A stretch of 64,000 nucleotides of DNA from Caulobacterales bacterium (GTDB taxonomy: Bacteria; Pseudomonadota; Alphaproteobacteria; Caulobacterales; Caulobacteraceae), in NCBI GenBank assembly GCA_019510435.1, contig JAEKKJ010000023.1:30988-94987 (forward strand). Reading direction: 5' to 3'. Below, piece by piece: positions 1-9,179 of the stretch. The position numbers were made by a program, and so were the translations under genes. The notes beneath the pieces were generated by a model that made no database searches, was not told the origin of the DNA, and saw only the letters and a list, made by a program, of their open reading frames with translations. How positions within the stretch are numbered: the first letter of the stretch is position 1; each line of letters opens with the position of its first letter.

Positions 1-135
1 GTCGCGCAGCTGGCGCACTTCGCCCTGCGGCCGTTTCATTCGCTACAGGTCCTGGTGGCCAACCTCATGTCGAAAGCCGACCCGCGGCGCGACGCCTACC
101 GCGCGGGCGGCGGCGAGCGCAGAACCCTGACCTGA
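1..135 (+). CDS. C-terminal end of an unidentified protein (5' end outside window)
   Basis: An open frame enters the window in phase 1 and stops with TGA at 133-135, giving the last 44 residues of a protein. The tail is rich in Arg and Gly and ends in RRTLT. No domain can be recognised in so short a piece, so no function is assigned. The frame has the G/C third-position bias expected of a real gene here. It converges on the tRNA-Leu gene on the other strand. Confidence 0.5.
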   Translation, partial: VAQLAHFALRPFHSLQVLVANLMSKADPRRDAYRAGGGERRTLT

Positions 136-161
136 CCAGGCCGGCCACCGGCGAAGCCGGC

Positions 162-246
162 TGGTGCGGATGAGAGGAGTCGAACCTCCACGCCTTGCGG
201 CGCTGGAACCTAAATCCAGTGCGTCTACCAATTCCGCCACATCCGC
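162..246 (-). tRNA. tRNA-Leu (anticodon UAG)
   Basis: Read on the minus strand this folds as a class II tRNA. The acceptor stem GCGGATG pairs with CATCCGC, a discriminator A is followed by an encoded CCA, and the T arm contains GGTTCGACTCC. The anticodon stem CTGGA/TCCAG encloses the loop TTTAGGT, giving anticodon UAG, which reads CUN leucine codons. A long variable arm (GCCGCAAGGCGT) supports tRNA-Leu. Confidence 0.96.
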
Positions 247-342
247 ATGGGGAGACCCTGCCTTCGCGGGCGCGGGCGTCGGCGTCAAGAGGCGCTGCGC
301 TCTCCACGTGACAGCGTCGCTGGCCGCGGGCAAATACGCCCC

Positions 343-1575
343 ATGCCCAGGGGCGTCCTCTTCGTGCACAACAACTTCCCGGGCCAGTTCCGGGACCTGG
401 CGCAAACGCTGGCCGCGCGCGGCGTGCCGTGCGCCGCCATTGGCCAGGCCCACGCGGGGGGCGTGGCGGGCGTGCAACTGGCGCGGTTCCAGCTGCCGCG
501 GGGCACCGCGCCCGGCATCTTCCCCCTGGCGGTGCGGGCGGAGGCGGACCTGATCCGCGGGCGCGCCGCCTTCGATGCGGCCAAGGCGCTCAAGGCCCAG
601 GGCTGCGACCCGGCGGTCATCGTCGGCCATCCCGGCTGGGGCGAGATGAGCTTCCTGGCGGACGTGTTCCCGCAGGCGCGGCGGGTGGCGTTCGCGGAGT
701 TCTACTACCACGGCCGCGGCTACGACGTGGGCTTCGACACCGAGTTCATGGCCTTCGACGAGGAGGCCGTCCTGCGGGCCGAGGCCAAGAATCCGGTGAT
801 GGCCATGGCCTATGCCGAGGCCGACGCCATCGTCGCGCCGACGCCGTTCCAGGTCAGCCTGCTGCCGCGGGCGCTGCGGGCGCAGGCGCGGGTGATCCAC
901 GAGGGGATCGACGTGGAGGCCATCCGGCCGGCCCCGCCGGAGCCCTTCGCCCTGGACGACGGCCGGACCATCGCGCCCGGAACCCCGCTGATCACGCATG
1001 TGAACAACAATATGGAGCCGCTTCGGGGGCTGCACATCCTGGCCCGCGCCCTGCCCCACCTGCTGGCGGAGGTTCCGGACGCCCAGGTGTTGATCGTCGG
1101 CCAGCCCGTCGACCGGGCCTATGGCGGCAGCGCCCCTGAGGGCAAGACCTGGCGCGACGTCTGTTTCGAGGGCGTCGACTACGATCCGGCCCGGGTGCAC
1201 TTCCTGGGCCGCGTGCCGCACGGGCGGATGCTGGCGGCCCTGCGCCTGGGCGTGGCCCACGTCTACTACACCTATCCCTTCGTGCTCTCCTGGTCGCTGG
1301 CGGAGGCCATGGCCTCGGGCTGCTATGTGATCGGCTCCGACACGCCGCCCCTGCACGACGCCATCGAGGACGGGGTCAACGGCCGCCTGCTGCCGTTCTT
1401 CGATGTGCCAGCGCTGTCCCAGGCCCTGGTCGCCGCCTGCCGCGACCCCGCGGCCAGCGCCGCACTGCGGGCGGCCGCGCGCGAGACGGCGGTGGGGCGC
1501 TTCGACCGGGCCAAGGGCCGCGCCGCCTGGATCGCCCTGCTGCGCGAGCTCGGGGCGGAGATCCCCGCCAGCTAG
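343..1575 (+). CDS. GT4-family glycosyltransferase
   Basis: This 410-residue protein has the two-lobed layout of GT-B glycosyltransferases. The N-terminal lobe begins VLFVHNNFPGQF (about residues 5-16), a motif of GT4 enzymes that use nucleotide sugars. The C-terminal lobe carries the donor-binding E-x7-E region around SWSLAEAMASGCYVIGSD and HDAIEDG (roughly residues 320-350). It probably transfers a sugar to a lipid or polysaccharide acceptor at the cytoplasmic membrane; the acceptor cannot be told. I chose ATG at 343 because the frame upstream of it overlaps the divergent tRNA and has no family similarity. It converges with holC, overlapping it by 4 nt at the 3' ends. Confidence 0.85.
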   Translation: MPRGVLFVHNNFPGQFRDLAQTLAARGVPCAAIGQAHAGGVAGVQLARFQLPRGTAPGIFPLAVRAEADLIRGRAAFDAAKALKAQGCDPAVIVGHPGWGEMSFLADVFPQARRVAFAEFYYHGRGYDVGFDTEFMAFDEEAVLRAEAKNPVMAMAYAEADAIVAPTPFQVSLLPRALRAQARVIHEGIDVEAIRPAPPEPFALDDGRTIAPGTPLITHVNNNMEPLRGLHILARALPHLLAEVPDAQVLIVGQPVDRAYGGSAPEGKTWRDVCFEGVDYDPARVHFLGRVPHGRMLAALRLGVAHVYYTYPFVLSWSLAEAMASGCYVIGSDTPPLHDAIEDGVNGRLLPFFDVPALSQALVAACRDPAASAALRAAARETAVGRFDRAKGRAAWIALLRELGAEIPAS

Positions 1576-2039
1576 GCCTGCTTCTCCCAGCCGCGGGCCA
1601 TCTGCTTCCAGTACGACACCGGATGGCCCTTGGCCTTCAGGGCGCGGAACTGGCCGCGGGCGGCCTGCAGCTGGCTCTCGTCGGCGCCGTCGAACAGCAC
1701 CACACAGCGCTGGTAGCCCGCCAGCTCGCCCGCCTCGGCGCCGTCCACCAGGAAGAGCGCATCCGCAGCGTTGGGGTTCTCCGCTCCGGTGGTGAGCAGG
1801 ATCGGCTGGCGGCCCGCCCCGGGCTCCTCCGCCGGTGCGTGCGGCAGGAAGCTCTCGTCGCGGTAGCTCCACAGCCAGCCGTCCAGGTGCTCGATCCGAT
1901 CCGGCGCGGCGGTCCGCACGATGGCCTTCCAGCCCCGCTGCAGGGTCTTCTCCAGCAGCTCCGGCAGGGCCTGGTCCAGGCCCGTGCGCTCCAGGTGGTA
2001 GAACCAGACCTCGCAGGGCGGCGCAGCGGCCTCAGCCAT
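1572..2039 (-). CDS. holC: DNA polymerase III subunit chi
   Basis: This is a 155-residue protein of the HolC family, which links the clamp loader to single-strand binding protein at the replication fork. Recognisable features are the N-terminal VWFYHLERT strand, the helix with LPELLEKTLQRGWKAIV, and the WLWSYRDESFLPHA segment typical of chi. The later FDGADESQLQAARGQF and YWKQMARGWEK are also family-like. The start ATG at 2039 overlaps the TGA of the upstream hydrolase gene by 8 nt, so translation is probably coupled. Chi lying beside pepA is a common alphaproteobacterial arrangement. Confidence 0.93.
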   Translation of the reverse strand: MAEAAAPPCEVWFYHLERTGLDQALPELLEKTLQRGWKAIVRTAAPDRIEHLDGWLWSYRDESFLPHAPAEEPGAGRQPILLTTGAENPNAADALFLVDGAEAGELAGYQRCVVLFDGADESQLQAARGQFRALKAKGHPVSYWKQMARGWEKQA

Positions 2040-2724
2040 GGGCCGCCTCCAGGCGCTCGGCCAGCCCCTCCAGGGCGCGCGCGACGGCCTCGGCATGGGT
2101 CAGCATGGCCAGGTGATGCAGCGGCAGGCGCACCACCGGCCAGCCCTTGCGGCCGGCGATCTGGGCCTCTTCCACATAGGCGCCGCTGAGCTGGAGGTAG
2201 GCGGCGGGGGCCTTCAGCTCGATCTCGGGAGCCAGTTCCTCGAAATAGCCCACCGGGATCGGCTCCAGCTCGTCCAGCAGCGCCTGGCGCTCGGCGTCGT
2301 CCGGAACCAGCCGCGCCAGGGCGCCCGGCGGCCACCACTGGTCCCACGACGGCAGGCGGCCCTCCACGGCGCCGGCGCGCAGCTGGGCGCCGAGGTCGGG
2401 CGGGGCGGTGTCGAACCAGCTGAGGCCGCCGTGCGGCAGGATGGCGTCGCACAGCACCACGCCGGCCAGCGGCTGCTTGGCGAGGGCCTCCACCGACGGG
2501 ATCACCGCACCGGCTCCGCTGTGGGCCACCACGAAGGCCGGATCGCCGCGGTCGATGGTGGCGGCCATGCCGTTGGCGAGGGCCGCATAGCAGTCCTCGC
2601 CCAGGGTCGACAGGCGCGGCCAGGCGGGCGTGGCGGCGTCATGGCCGTCGCGCCGCAGGACCTCGCCCACGGCGCGCCAGGTGTAGGGGCCCAGGAGCGG
2701 GCTGTGCAGCAGCAGGAACCGCAT
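2032..2724 (-). CDS. alpha/beta-fold hydrolase
   Basis: A 230-residue alpha/beta hydrolase. The nucleophile elbow is VVAHSGAG with Ser69, and a late His pair (H203/H204 in RLPLHHLAM) is the probable catalytic histidine. The short N terminus (FLLLHSPLLGPYTW) replaces the usual oxyanion-hole HG motif, so substrate cannot be inferred. It lies 15 nt downstream of pepA and overlaps holC by 8 nt, so pepA, this gene and holC are likely one transcript. It could be an esterase or amidase. Confidence 0.8.
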   Translation of the reverse strand: MRFLLLHSPLLGPYTWRAVGEVLRRDGHDAATPAWPRLSTLGEDCYAALANGMAATIDRGDPAFVVAHSGAGAVIPSVEALAKQPLAGVVLCDAILPHGGLSWFDTAPPDLGAQLRAGAVEGRLPSWDQWWPPGALARLVPDDAERQALLDELEPIPVGYFEELAPEIELKAPAAYLQLSGAYVEEAQIAGRKGWPVVRLPLHHLAMLTHAEAVARALEGLAERLEAAHG

Positions 2725-2739
2725 GGCGGCGGCGGAGCC

Positions 2740-4185
2740 TCAGGCCTCGTACTTGTCCTGCACCATCCGGTTCAGCAGCCGCACGCCGTAGCCGGTGGCC
2801 CCGTCCGGGATGGTCGGCACGCTGGACGGCTTCTTCCAGGCGGTGGAGGCGATGTCGAGGTGCGCCCACGGCAGGCCGTTGATGAACTTCTGCAGGAACA
2901 GCGCGGCGGTGATCGATCCGCCGGGCCGGCCGCCGGTGTTCTTCACGTCGGCGATGGCCGATTCGATCTGCTTGCCGTACTCGGCCAGCGGCATCCGCCA
3001 CAGGGGCTCGCCCTCCTTCGCCGAGGCCTCCAGCAGGTTGCCGGCCAGCTCGTCGTTGTTGGAGAAGCAGCCGGCGTAGTCGTTGCCCAGGGCGATGATG
3101 ATCGCGCCGGTCAGGGTGGCGAGGTCCACCATGAACTTGGGCTTGAAGCGGTCCTGGCAGTACCAGAGCGCGTCGGCCAGCACGAGGCGGCCTTCGGCGT
3201 CGGTGTTGATCACCTCGATGGTCTGGCCGGACATGGAGGTCACCACGTCGCCCGGCCGCTGGGCGTTGCCGTCGGGCATGTTCTCCACGAGGCCCAGGAT
3301 GCCGATGACATTGGCCTTGGCCTTGCGGCCGGCCAGGGCGTGCATGAGGCCGGCGACAGCGCCTGCGCCGCCCATGTCCCACTTCATGTCCTCCATGTTC
3401 TCGGCCGGCTTGATGGAGATGCCGCCGGTGTCGAAGCAGACGCCCTTGCCCACGAAGGCGACCGGCTGGGCCGACTTGTCGGCCGCGCCCATCCACTTGA
3501 TCACCACCAGCTGGCTCTCGCGTACGCTGCCTTGGCCCACGCCCAGCAGCGAGCCCATGCCCAGCTTCATCATCTCGGCCTCGCCGAGGATCTCGACCTC
3601 CAGGCCCAGGCTCTCCAGCTCCTTCACCCGGCGCGCGAACTCGGCCGGATAGAGGATGTTGGCGGGCTCGGAGACCAGGTCGCGGCTGAAGCTGATGGCG
3701 TCGGCCAGGGCGGCCAGCGGCGGGAAGGCCTCCAGGGCCGCGTCGCCCGCGTCGGACGCGATCTGCGCCTTGGTCAGCGAGGGCTTCTTCTCGGCCGGCT
3801 CCTTGGTCCGGTACTTGTCGAACCGGTAGCTGGCCAGGCGCACGCCTAGCGCCGCGCGGGCCGCGAGCTCGGCGCCGCCGGACAGCTCGATGCGCAGGGT
3901 CTCCAGGCCCGAAAGCTTCAGCGCGTGGTAGGCGTTGGCGCCCGCATGCTCGGCGGCGAGGGCGTCGAAGGCGTCCTTCTTGCCCGCACCCACCAGCACG
4001 AGGCGCGAGGCGGCCACGCCCTGGGGCGCCAGCACGTCCAGAGTCTGGCCCTTGGCGCCCGTGAACCGGCTGGCGGCGACCGCCTGGGCCAGTGCCCCGC
4101 CCTGCGACTCGCCCTCGAAGACGATGCGGGCCAGGCCGCTCTTGGCCGGCAGCGCGGCGCCCGCCGCGACGAACTCGATTTCCAT
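2740..4185 (-). CDS. pepA: leucyl (cytosol) aminopeptidase, M17 family
   Basis: A 481-residue M17 aminopeptidase, the usual length. The family signature NTDAEGRL is at residues 327-334. The metal and active-site stretch GKGVCFDTGGISIKP lies at about 247-260, and MEDMKWDMGGAGAV follows it. It removes N-terminal residues from peptides in the cytoplasm using two metal ions; some homologues also bind DNA. The N-terminal 160 residues form the less conserved domain. ATG at 4185 is preceded by an AAGAGAGAG ribosome-binding stretch. It is divergent from lptF, with about 240 bp of shared upstream region. Confidence 0.97.
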   Translation of the reverse strand: MEIEFVAAGAALPAKSGLARIVFEGESQGGALAQAVAASRFTGAKGQTLDVLAPQGVAASRLVLVGAGKKDAFDALAAEHAGANAYHALKLSGLETLRIELSGGAELAARAALGVRLASYRFDKYRTKEPAEKKPSLTKAQIASDAGDAALEAFPPLAALADAISFSRDLVSEPANILYPAEFARRVKELESLGLEVEILGEAEMMKLGMGSLLGVGQGSVRESQLVVIKWMGAADKSAQPVAFVGKGVCFDTGGISIKPAENMEDMKWDMGGAGAVAGLMHALAGRKAKANVIGILGLVENMPDGNAQRPGDVVTSMSGQTIEVINTDAEGRLVLADALWYCQDRFKPKFMVDLATLTGAIIIALGNDYAGCFSNNDELAGNLLEASAKEGEPLWRMPLAEYGKQIESAIADVKNTGGRPGGSITAALFLQKFINGLPWAHLDIASTAWKKPSSVPTIPDGATGYGVRLLNRMVQDKYEA

Positions 4186-4428
4186 CCGTACTCTCTCTTG
4201 AGGCTCGTTCCGGCGCGCCGACGGTGAGTTGTCTGGCGCGGCGACGCATGGTTTAGAACACCTCCGCGGCCGGGGCGCGTCTTATTCTCCGCCGCGGCGA
4301 CGCGTCGGGGGAAACCAGGAGACCCGCCTTGCCGACCGCCCAGCTCCAACGCCCTGATTTTCCTGCACGTCTCCCGGTTCAGCCGGCGTTCACCTGAATC
4401 GGAAAGGCTTCAGCCTGTTTTTCGGCCC

Positions 4429-5568
4429 ATGCGACTGATCGATCGATACCTCCTGCGCCAGCTGATGGGGCCGGTGGCCCTGGCCACGGCGGCGCTGACG
4501 GCGGTCGCGCTCCTGAGCCAGAGCCTGGCGGGCCTGGACCTGATCGTGAACCAGCGCCAGAGCGCGCTGGTGTTCCTGAAGGTCACGGTCCTCTACCTGC
4601 CGCAGCTGATCAACCTGGTGCTGCCGATCGCCGTGTTCGTGGCCGCCCTGGTGTCGCTGAACCGCCTGCACACCGAGCAGGAGATCGTGGTCTGTTTCGC
4701 CGGGGGCATGAGCCGTTGGCGGGTGATCTCGCCGGCCATGCGGCTGGCCTGCACGGTCGCCTTCATGGCGCTGGTGCTGAACCTCTTCGTCCAGCCGGCG
4801 GCGTTCCGAGCGCTACGCGAGGAGCTGTTCGAGGTGCGCACCGACCTCGCCGCCACCCTGGTGCGGGAGGGCGAATTCACGACACCGGCCCCGGGCCTGA
4901 CGGTCTATGCGCAGAGCGTCGACAAGTCCGGCGATCTCGTGAACCTCTTCATCCACCAGGTGAAGCCGGACGGCTCGGACAGCACCTATTCCGCCGAGCG
5001 CGGCCACGTGGCCCACAGCCAGGGCAAGCCCGTGCTGATCCTGCAGAACGGCTCGAACCAGGAGCTGTCCAAGAGCGGGGTGCTGAATTTCCTGACCTTC
5101 AACAGCTACACCTTCGACCTCGGCCCGATGTCGAACTCGGACGAGCTGGTCCACTACAAGCCCTCGGACCGCTACCTGCACGAGCTGTTCTTCCCGGACC
5201 TGCAGCAGGACTGGGAGCGCCGCAATCGGCGCGAGCTGCTGGCCGAGGGCCACGCGCGGCTGGCCTCGCCGCTCTACAACATCGCCTTCATGGCCATGGC
5301 CCTGGCGGCCATCATCGGCGGCGGGTTCTCGCGGCTGGGCTATGGTCGGCGGATCGCCACGGTCGCGGCGCTGGCGGCCCTGGTGCGGCTGATCGGATTC
5401 CAGGCCCAGGCCGCCGCCAACGATTCGGTGTGGCTCAACACCCTGCAGTACGTCGTGCCCCTGGGCGCCACGTGGATCGCCCTGGCGCAGGTGTTCCGCG
5501 GGAGGGTGAGCCGCCGCATCGACATCCGCCGTCCGCGCCAGGTCCGGGCCGCCGGAGCTGGCGCATGA
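4429..5568 (+). CDS. lptF: LPS export ABC transporter permease LptF
   Basis: A 379-residue inner-membrane permease of the Lpt lipopolysaccharide exporter. It has the LptF/LptG layout: membrane segments at the N terminus (from about residue 10 to 125), a periplasmic beta-jellyroll in the middle, and membrane segments from about 285 to 365. With LptG it forms the channel driven by LptB, passing LPS to LptC, LptA and LptD. The start MRLIDRYLLRQL is typical. The ATG has no strong Shine-Dalgarno sequence (GTTTTTCGGCCC precedes it). Its TGA overlaps the first of three ATGA units described separately. Confidence 0.96.
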   Translation: MRLIDRYLLRQLMGPVALATAALTAVALLSQSLAGLDLIVNQRQSALVFLKVTVLYLPQLINLVLPIAVFVAALVSLNRLHTEQEIVVCFAGGMSRWRVISPAMRLACTVAFMALVLNLFVQPAAFRALREELFEVRTDLAATLVREGEFTTPAPGLTVYAQSVDKSGDLVNLFIHQVKPDGSDSTYSAERGHVAHSQGKPVLILQNGSNQELSKSGVLNFLTFNSYTFDLGPMSNSDELVHYKPSDRYLHELFFPDLQQDWERRNRRELLAEGHARLASPLYNIAFMAMALAAIIGGGFSRLGYGRRIATVAALAALVRLIGFQAQAAANDSVWLNTLQYVVPLGATWIALAQVFRGRVSRRIDIRRPRQVRAAGAGA

Positions 5569-5608
5569 CCGGGGCCCAAGCATGACCGGGGCCCAAGCAT
5601 GACCGGGG
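5565..5608 (+). repeat. 17-bp tandem repeat at the lptF/lptG junction
   Basis: The unit ATGACCGGGGCCCAAGC occurs at 5565 and 5582, and a partial third copy (ATGACCGGGG) begins at 5599. Each copy starts with ATGA. The lptF stop TGA sits in the first (5566-5568) and lptG starts at the third (5599). Frames opened at 5565 and 5582 each encode MTGAQA and stop exactly where the next ATGA begins. Confidence 0.95.
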
Positions 5609-6702
5609 TGGGCCGCATCGAGCGCTACGTCCTCTCGCGCATGGTGATGGGCGTGCTGACGGCGCTGGCCATCATCTCGGCGGTGGTGCTGCTGATCCAG
5701 TTCGTGGAGCTGTCCAGCCAGGTGGGCACGCGCGCCGACGTGGGACCCAACGACATCTTCCGCCTGACCCTGCTGCGCTCGCCGTCCCTGATCCAGATCC
5801 TGCTGCCGTTCTGCTTCCTGTTCGGCGGCATGGGCGCGTTCGTCGGCCTGAACAGGCGCAGCGAGCTGGTGGCGATGCGGGCGGCCGGCGTCTCGGCCTG
5901 GCGCTTCATCCTGCCGTCGGCGGCGGGCGCCTTCGGGCTGGGCCTGCTGGCGGTGGGCGCGATCAATCCCCTGGCGGCCCAGCTCAGCGCCGACTTCGAG
6001 ACCGAGCGCGCCCAGATCATGCAGAACTACCTGGGCGACCAGCCGCAGGAGATCTGGCTGCGCCAGGGCGACGAGCACAGCCAGGTGGTGATCCATGCCC
6101 GCCAGCGCGACGTGCGCCACGGCGTGGCGGTGCTGCGCGGGGTCTCGCTCTACATCTACGAGAAGGACGCCCGCGGCGTGCCGCAGTTCCGGCGCCGGCT
6201 GGAGGCCGCCGAAGGCCGGCTGATGCCGGGGTTCTGGCAGCTGAAGGACGTCCGCGAGGCCACGGCGGGCGATTCGTCGATCCGCTCGGACAGCATGTCG
6301 ATCCGCTCCACCCTGGACGCCGAGGCGGCGGTCGAACGCCTGGCCTCGCCGGAGGCCATCGCCTTCTGGAAGCTGCCCAAGGCCATCCAGATGACCGAGC
6401 AGGCGGGCTTCTCGGCCTCGGGCTACCGGCTGCGGTTCGAGCAGCTGCTGGCGACGCCCCTGCTCTATGCGGCCATGGCCGTGCTGGCCGCCGCCTTCTC
6501 GCTGCGCCTGACCCGGCTGGGCGGCCTCGCGGGCCTGACCGGGGCCGGCGTGGCCCTGGGTTTCGTGATGTTCTTCTTCAACCAGTTCTCCGGCGCACTG
6601 GCCAAGGCCGACATCCTGCCGCTGTTCGCGGCCGCCTGGTCGCCGGCGGTCATCGCCCTGCTCGCGGGCGTGACCCTGCTTTGCTACACCGAAGACGGTT
6701 GA
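5599..6702 (+). CDS. lptG: LPS export ABC transporter permease LptG
   Basis: A 367-residue partner of LptF in the inner-membrane LPS exporter. It begins MTGVGRIERYVLSRM, typical for LptG, and has paired hydrophobic segments at about residues 15-40 and 60-120. A periplasmic domain follows, then three C-terminal segments up to the conserved region around NQFSGALAKADILPLFAAAWSPA. ATG at 5599 is the third start in a tandem repeat, 34 bp after the ATGA at the lptF stop. The 17-bp duplication appears to have pushed it away from a direct overlap. Confidence 0.96.
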   Translation: MTGVGRIERYVLSRMVMGVLTALAIISAVVLLIQFVELSSQVGTRADVGPNDIFRLTLLRSPSLIQILLPFCFLFGGMGAFVGLNRRSELVAMRAAGVSAWRFILPSAAGAFGLGLLAVGAINPLAAQLSADFETERAQIMQNYLGDQPQEIWLRQGDEHSQVVIHARQRDVRHGVAVLRGVSLYIYEKDARGVPQFRRRLEAAEGRLMPGFWQLKDVREATAGDSSIRSDSMSIRSTLDAEAAVERLASPEAIAFWKLPKAIQMTEQAGFSASGYRLRFEQLLATPLLYAAMAVLAAAFSLRLTRLGGLAGLTGAGVALGFVMFFFNQFSGALAKADILPLFAAAWSPAVIALLAGVTLLCYTEDG

Positions 6703-6805
6703 ATCCTTGGCCTGCGGGGCTATGCATCGCAGGCCTGACAAAAATTGCCGCGCCGGACCTGGGCCGCGCAGCGGCGCCGCCGCCAACTGGGGATCGAGAA
6801 GTTTG

Positions 6806-9136
6806 ATGAGTCCGCGTCGGCGTACGTCGCGATCGGCCCGCAAGCGTGCGCTCCTCGGCGGCGCGGCCCTCGCGATCCTGTGGGCGGGCTCGGCTGCGGC
6901 CAAGCCGCCCGCCGCGCCCCTGAGCCCTGCGCCGCCCCCGGTCCCGGTCACCAAGGCCGGCGCCGACGGCATGCAGCCGGACGAGCTCTACATGGAGGCC
7001 GACGAGGTCATCCGCGAGGACAAGATCGGCCGCACCACCGCCCAGGGCAACATCGAGGTCCGCTACAACAACCGCACCCTGCGCGCCGACAAGATGGTCT
7101 ACGACGACCGCACCGGCATCATCCACGCCTACGGCCACGTGGTGACGGTCAATTCCGACGGCAGCTTCGAGTTCGCCGACGAGCTGATCGTCGACGACAA
7201 GATGGCCGCGGGCATCGCCCTCGGCTTCTCCGCCCGCCTGCAGGAGAACGTGAAGATCGCGGCGGCCACCTCGTCCAAGCGCAACGAGAACGTCGAGGAG
7301 CTGACCAAGGCGATCTACACGCCCTGCGACATCTGCGCGAAGGACGGCTCGCCCAAGACGCCCACCTGGTCCATCGCCGCCGACCGCGTGGTGCGCAACA
7401 AGGCCAAGCGGATCGTCTACTACCGCAACGCCCGCTTCCGGCTGTTCGGCGTGACCGTCGCCTACCTGCCGGTGTTTTGGCACGCCGACCCCGAATCGAA
7501 GCGCAACTCCGGCTTCCTGGTGCCCAAGGCCTCGGTCTCCGACCGGCGCGGCTTCTCCTACGAGCAGCCGTACTACTGGGCGATCTCGCCCTCCATGGAC
7601 CTGGTGGTGAGCCCGCAGTTCAACACCCACGTGGCCCCGTTCCTGAACGGCGAGTTCCGCAAGCGCTTCTATTCCGGCGATGTGGACGTGCGGTTCGGCT
7701 ACACCCATGAGCGCGACTTCGACGGCCAGGGCAACGAGTTCGGCAAGAACACCAGCCGCAGCTACATCCTGGGTCGCGGCGGGTTCCAGATCAACGACAA
7801 GTGGCGCTGGGGCTTCACCGCCGAGCGCGCGTCGGACGACCTGATCTTCGACAAGTACGAGGTCGGCAAGGTCTACGAGAGCCGTGGCCCCTACATCGCC
7901 GACGACCACCGGCTGATCAGCCAGCTCTACGCCGTGCGCCAGGACGACCGCTCGTTCACCTCGGTGGCGGCCATGACCATCCAGGGCCTGCGCCCGGGCG
8001 ACGTGGACCGCACCTTCCCGACCATCGCACCCCTGGTCGAGAGCCACTATGAGGCGCCTGAGACACTGCTGGGCGGTCGCCTGCGCGTGCACGCCAGCGC
8101 CGTGGCGCTGGACCGCGAGCAGTCCCCGACCAACCTGGCCGTGCGGCTGCCCGGCGTCGACAGCGCGCGCGCCACCGGCGAGGTGGACTGGCGGCGCGCC
8201 TTCACCAGCGCCAGCGGCATCCGGATCGAGCCGTTCCTGGACGTCCGCGCCGACGCCTACAAGGTCGACGACATCCTGACCGGGGTCGGCGCCCAGACCC
8301 GTTCGGAGAACCTGAACCGGGCGCTGGCGACCGGCGGCTTCGACATCTCCTATCCGTTCTTCAAGCGCACCAGCGACGCGACCATCGTCCTGGAGCCGGT
8401 GGCCCAGGTCGCGGCCTCGCCGCACGCCAAGCAGGTGGTGATCGGCACGGACCCGACGACCGGCCAGCCCGTGTACCTCAACGAGGACAGCGTCGCCTTC
8501 GAGTTCGACGAGACCACCCTGTTCCGCACCAACAAGTTCCCGGGCTACGACCTCTACGAGGACGGCGTGCGCCTGAACGTGGCGGGCCGGGCGACGGTGC
8601 TGTGGGACGACGGGCGCCGCGCCAACCTGCTGGTCGGGCGCAGCTTCCGCACCGAGCAGAACCTGGTGTTCAGCCAGAGCTCGGGCCTGCGCACCCGGGC
8701 CTCCGACTGGATCGTGGCCGGCGACGCCCAGCCGATGCGCGGCGTCTCGCTCTTCGCCCGCGCCCGGCTGGACAGCGACAGCTTCGCCGTCCACCGGCTT
8801 GAGGCCGGCGTCAACGCCAACAACAAGTACGGTTCGGGCTTCGTGCGCTACCTGCGCGACGACCTCGACATCAACGGCAACAAGCAGGAAAACCTCGACA
8901 TTGGCGGGGAGACCTACTTCGGGCCGCACTATGGGGTGAGCCTCTACGGCAACCGCGACCTGCGGCGGAACGCCTGGGTCGTGCGCGACGTCGGGGTGTT
9001 CTATCGGGATGACTGTTTCCGGGTGGATGTGATCTATCGCCGCGAAGACACGATCCTGGGTCGTCTGCTACCCAGCAACTCGGTCCAACTGCGCCTAACG
9101 CTTGCCACATTGGGCGCATCAACCAGTGGCAGATAA
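6806..9136 (+). CDS. lptD: LPS assembly protein LptD
   Basis: A 776-residue outer-membrane protein that inserts LPS into the outer leaflet. A signal peptide (basic start MSPRRRTSRSARKRA, hydrophobic ALAILWAGSAAA, cleavage before KPPA) is followed by the OstA/LptA-like jellyroll (about residues 50-190, with YMEADEVIREDKIGRTTAQG). The long C-terminal beta-barrel ends near QLRLTLATLGAS. I chose ATG at 6806 because it places the basic start directly before the signal peptide; the frame is open further upstream. It lies about 100 bp after lptG, with a small hairpin (GCCTGCG/CGCAGGC) in the gap. Confidence 0.95.
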   Translation: MSPRRRTSRSARKRALLGGAALAILWAGSAAAKPPAAPLSPAPPPVPVTKAGADGMQPDELYMEADEVIREDKIGRTTAQGNIEVRYNNRTLRADKMVYDDRTGIIHAYGHVVTVNSDGSFEFADELIVDDKMAAGIALGFSARLQENVKIAAATSSKRNENVEELTKAIYTPCDICAKDGSPKTPTWSIAADRVVRNKAKRIVYYRNARFRLFGVTVAYLPVFWHADPESKRNSGFLVPKASVSDRRGFSYEQPYYWAISPSMDLVVSPQFNTHVAPFLNGEFRKRFYSGDVDVRFGYTHERDFDGQGNEFGKNTSRSYILGRGGFQINDKWRWGFTAERASDDLIFDKYEVGKVYESRGPYIADDHRLISQLYAVRQDDRSFTSVAAMTIQGLRPGDVDRTFPTIAPLVESHYEAPETLLGGRLRVHASAVALDREQSPTNLAVRLPGVDSARATGEVDWRRAFTSASGIRIEPFLDVRADAYKVDDILTGVGAQTRSENLNRALATGGFDISYPFFKRTSDATIVLEPVAQVAASPHAKQVVIGTDPTTGQPVYLNEDSVAFEFDETTLFRTNKFPGYDLYEDGVRLNVAGRATVLWDDGRRANLLVGRSFRTEQNLVFSQSSGLRTRASDWIVAGDAQPMRGVSLFARARLDSDSFAVHRLEAGVNANNKYGSGFVRYLRDDLDINGNKQENLDIGGETYFGPHYGVSLYGNRDLRRNAWVVRDVGVFYRDDCFRVDVIYRREDTILGRLLPSNSVQLRLTLATLGASTSGR

Positions 9137-9179
9137 GATAGGGCCGGCGTACGGCTCGACCGAAGGAAGCATTCCGTTC

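Noticed and set aside
4813..6972. 719-codon minus-strand frame opposite lptF, lptG and lptD
   Set aside because: It is a shadow of well-supported genes, with no family-like motifs.
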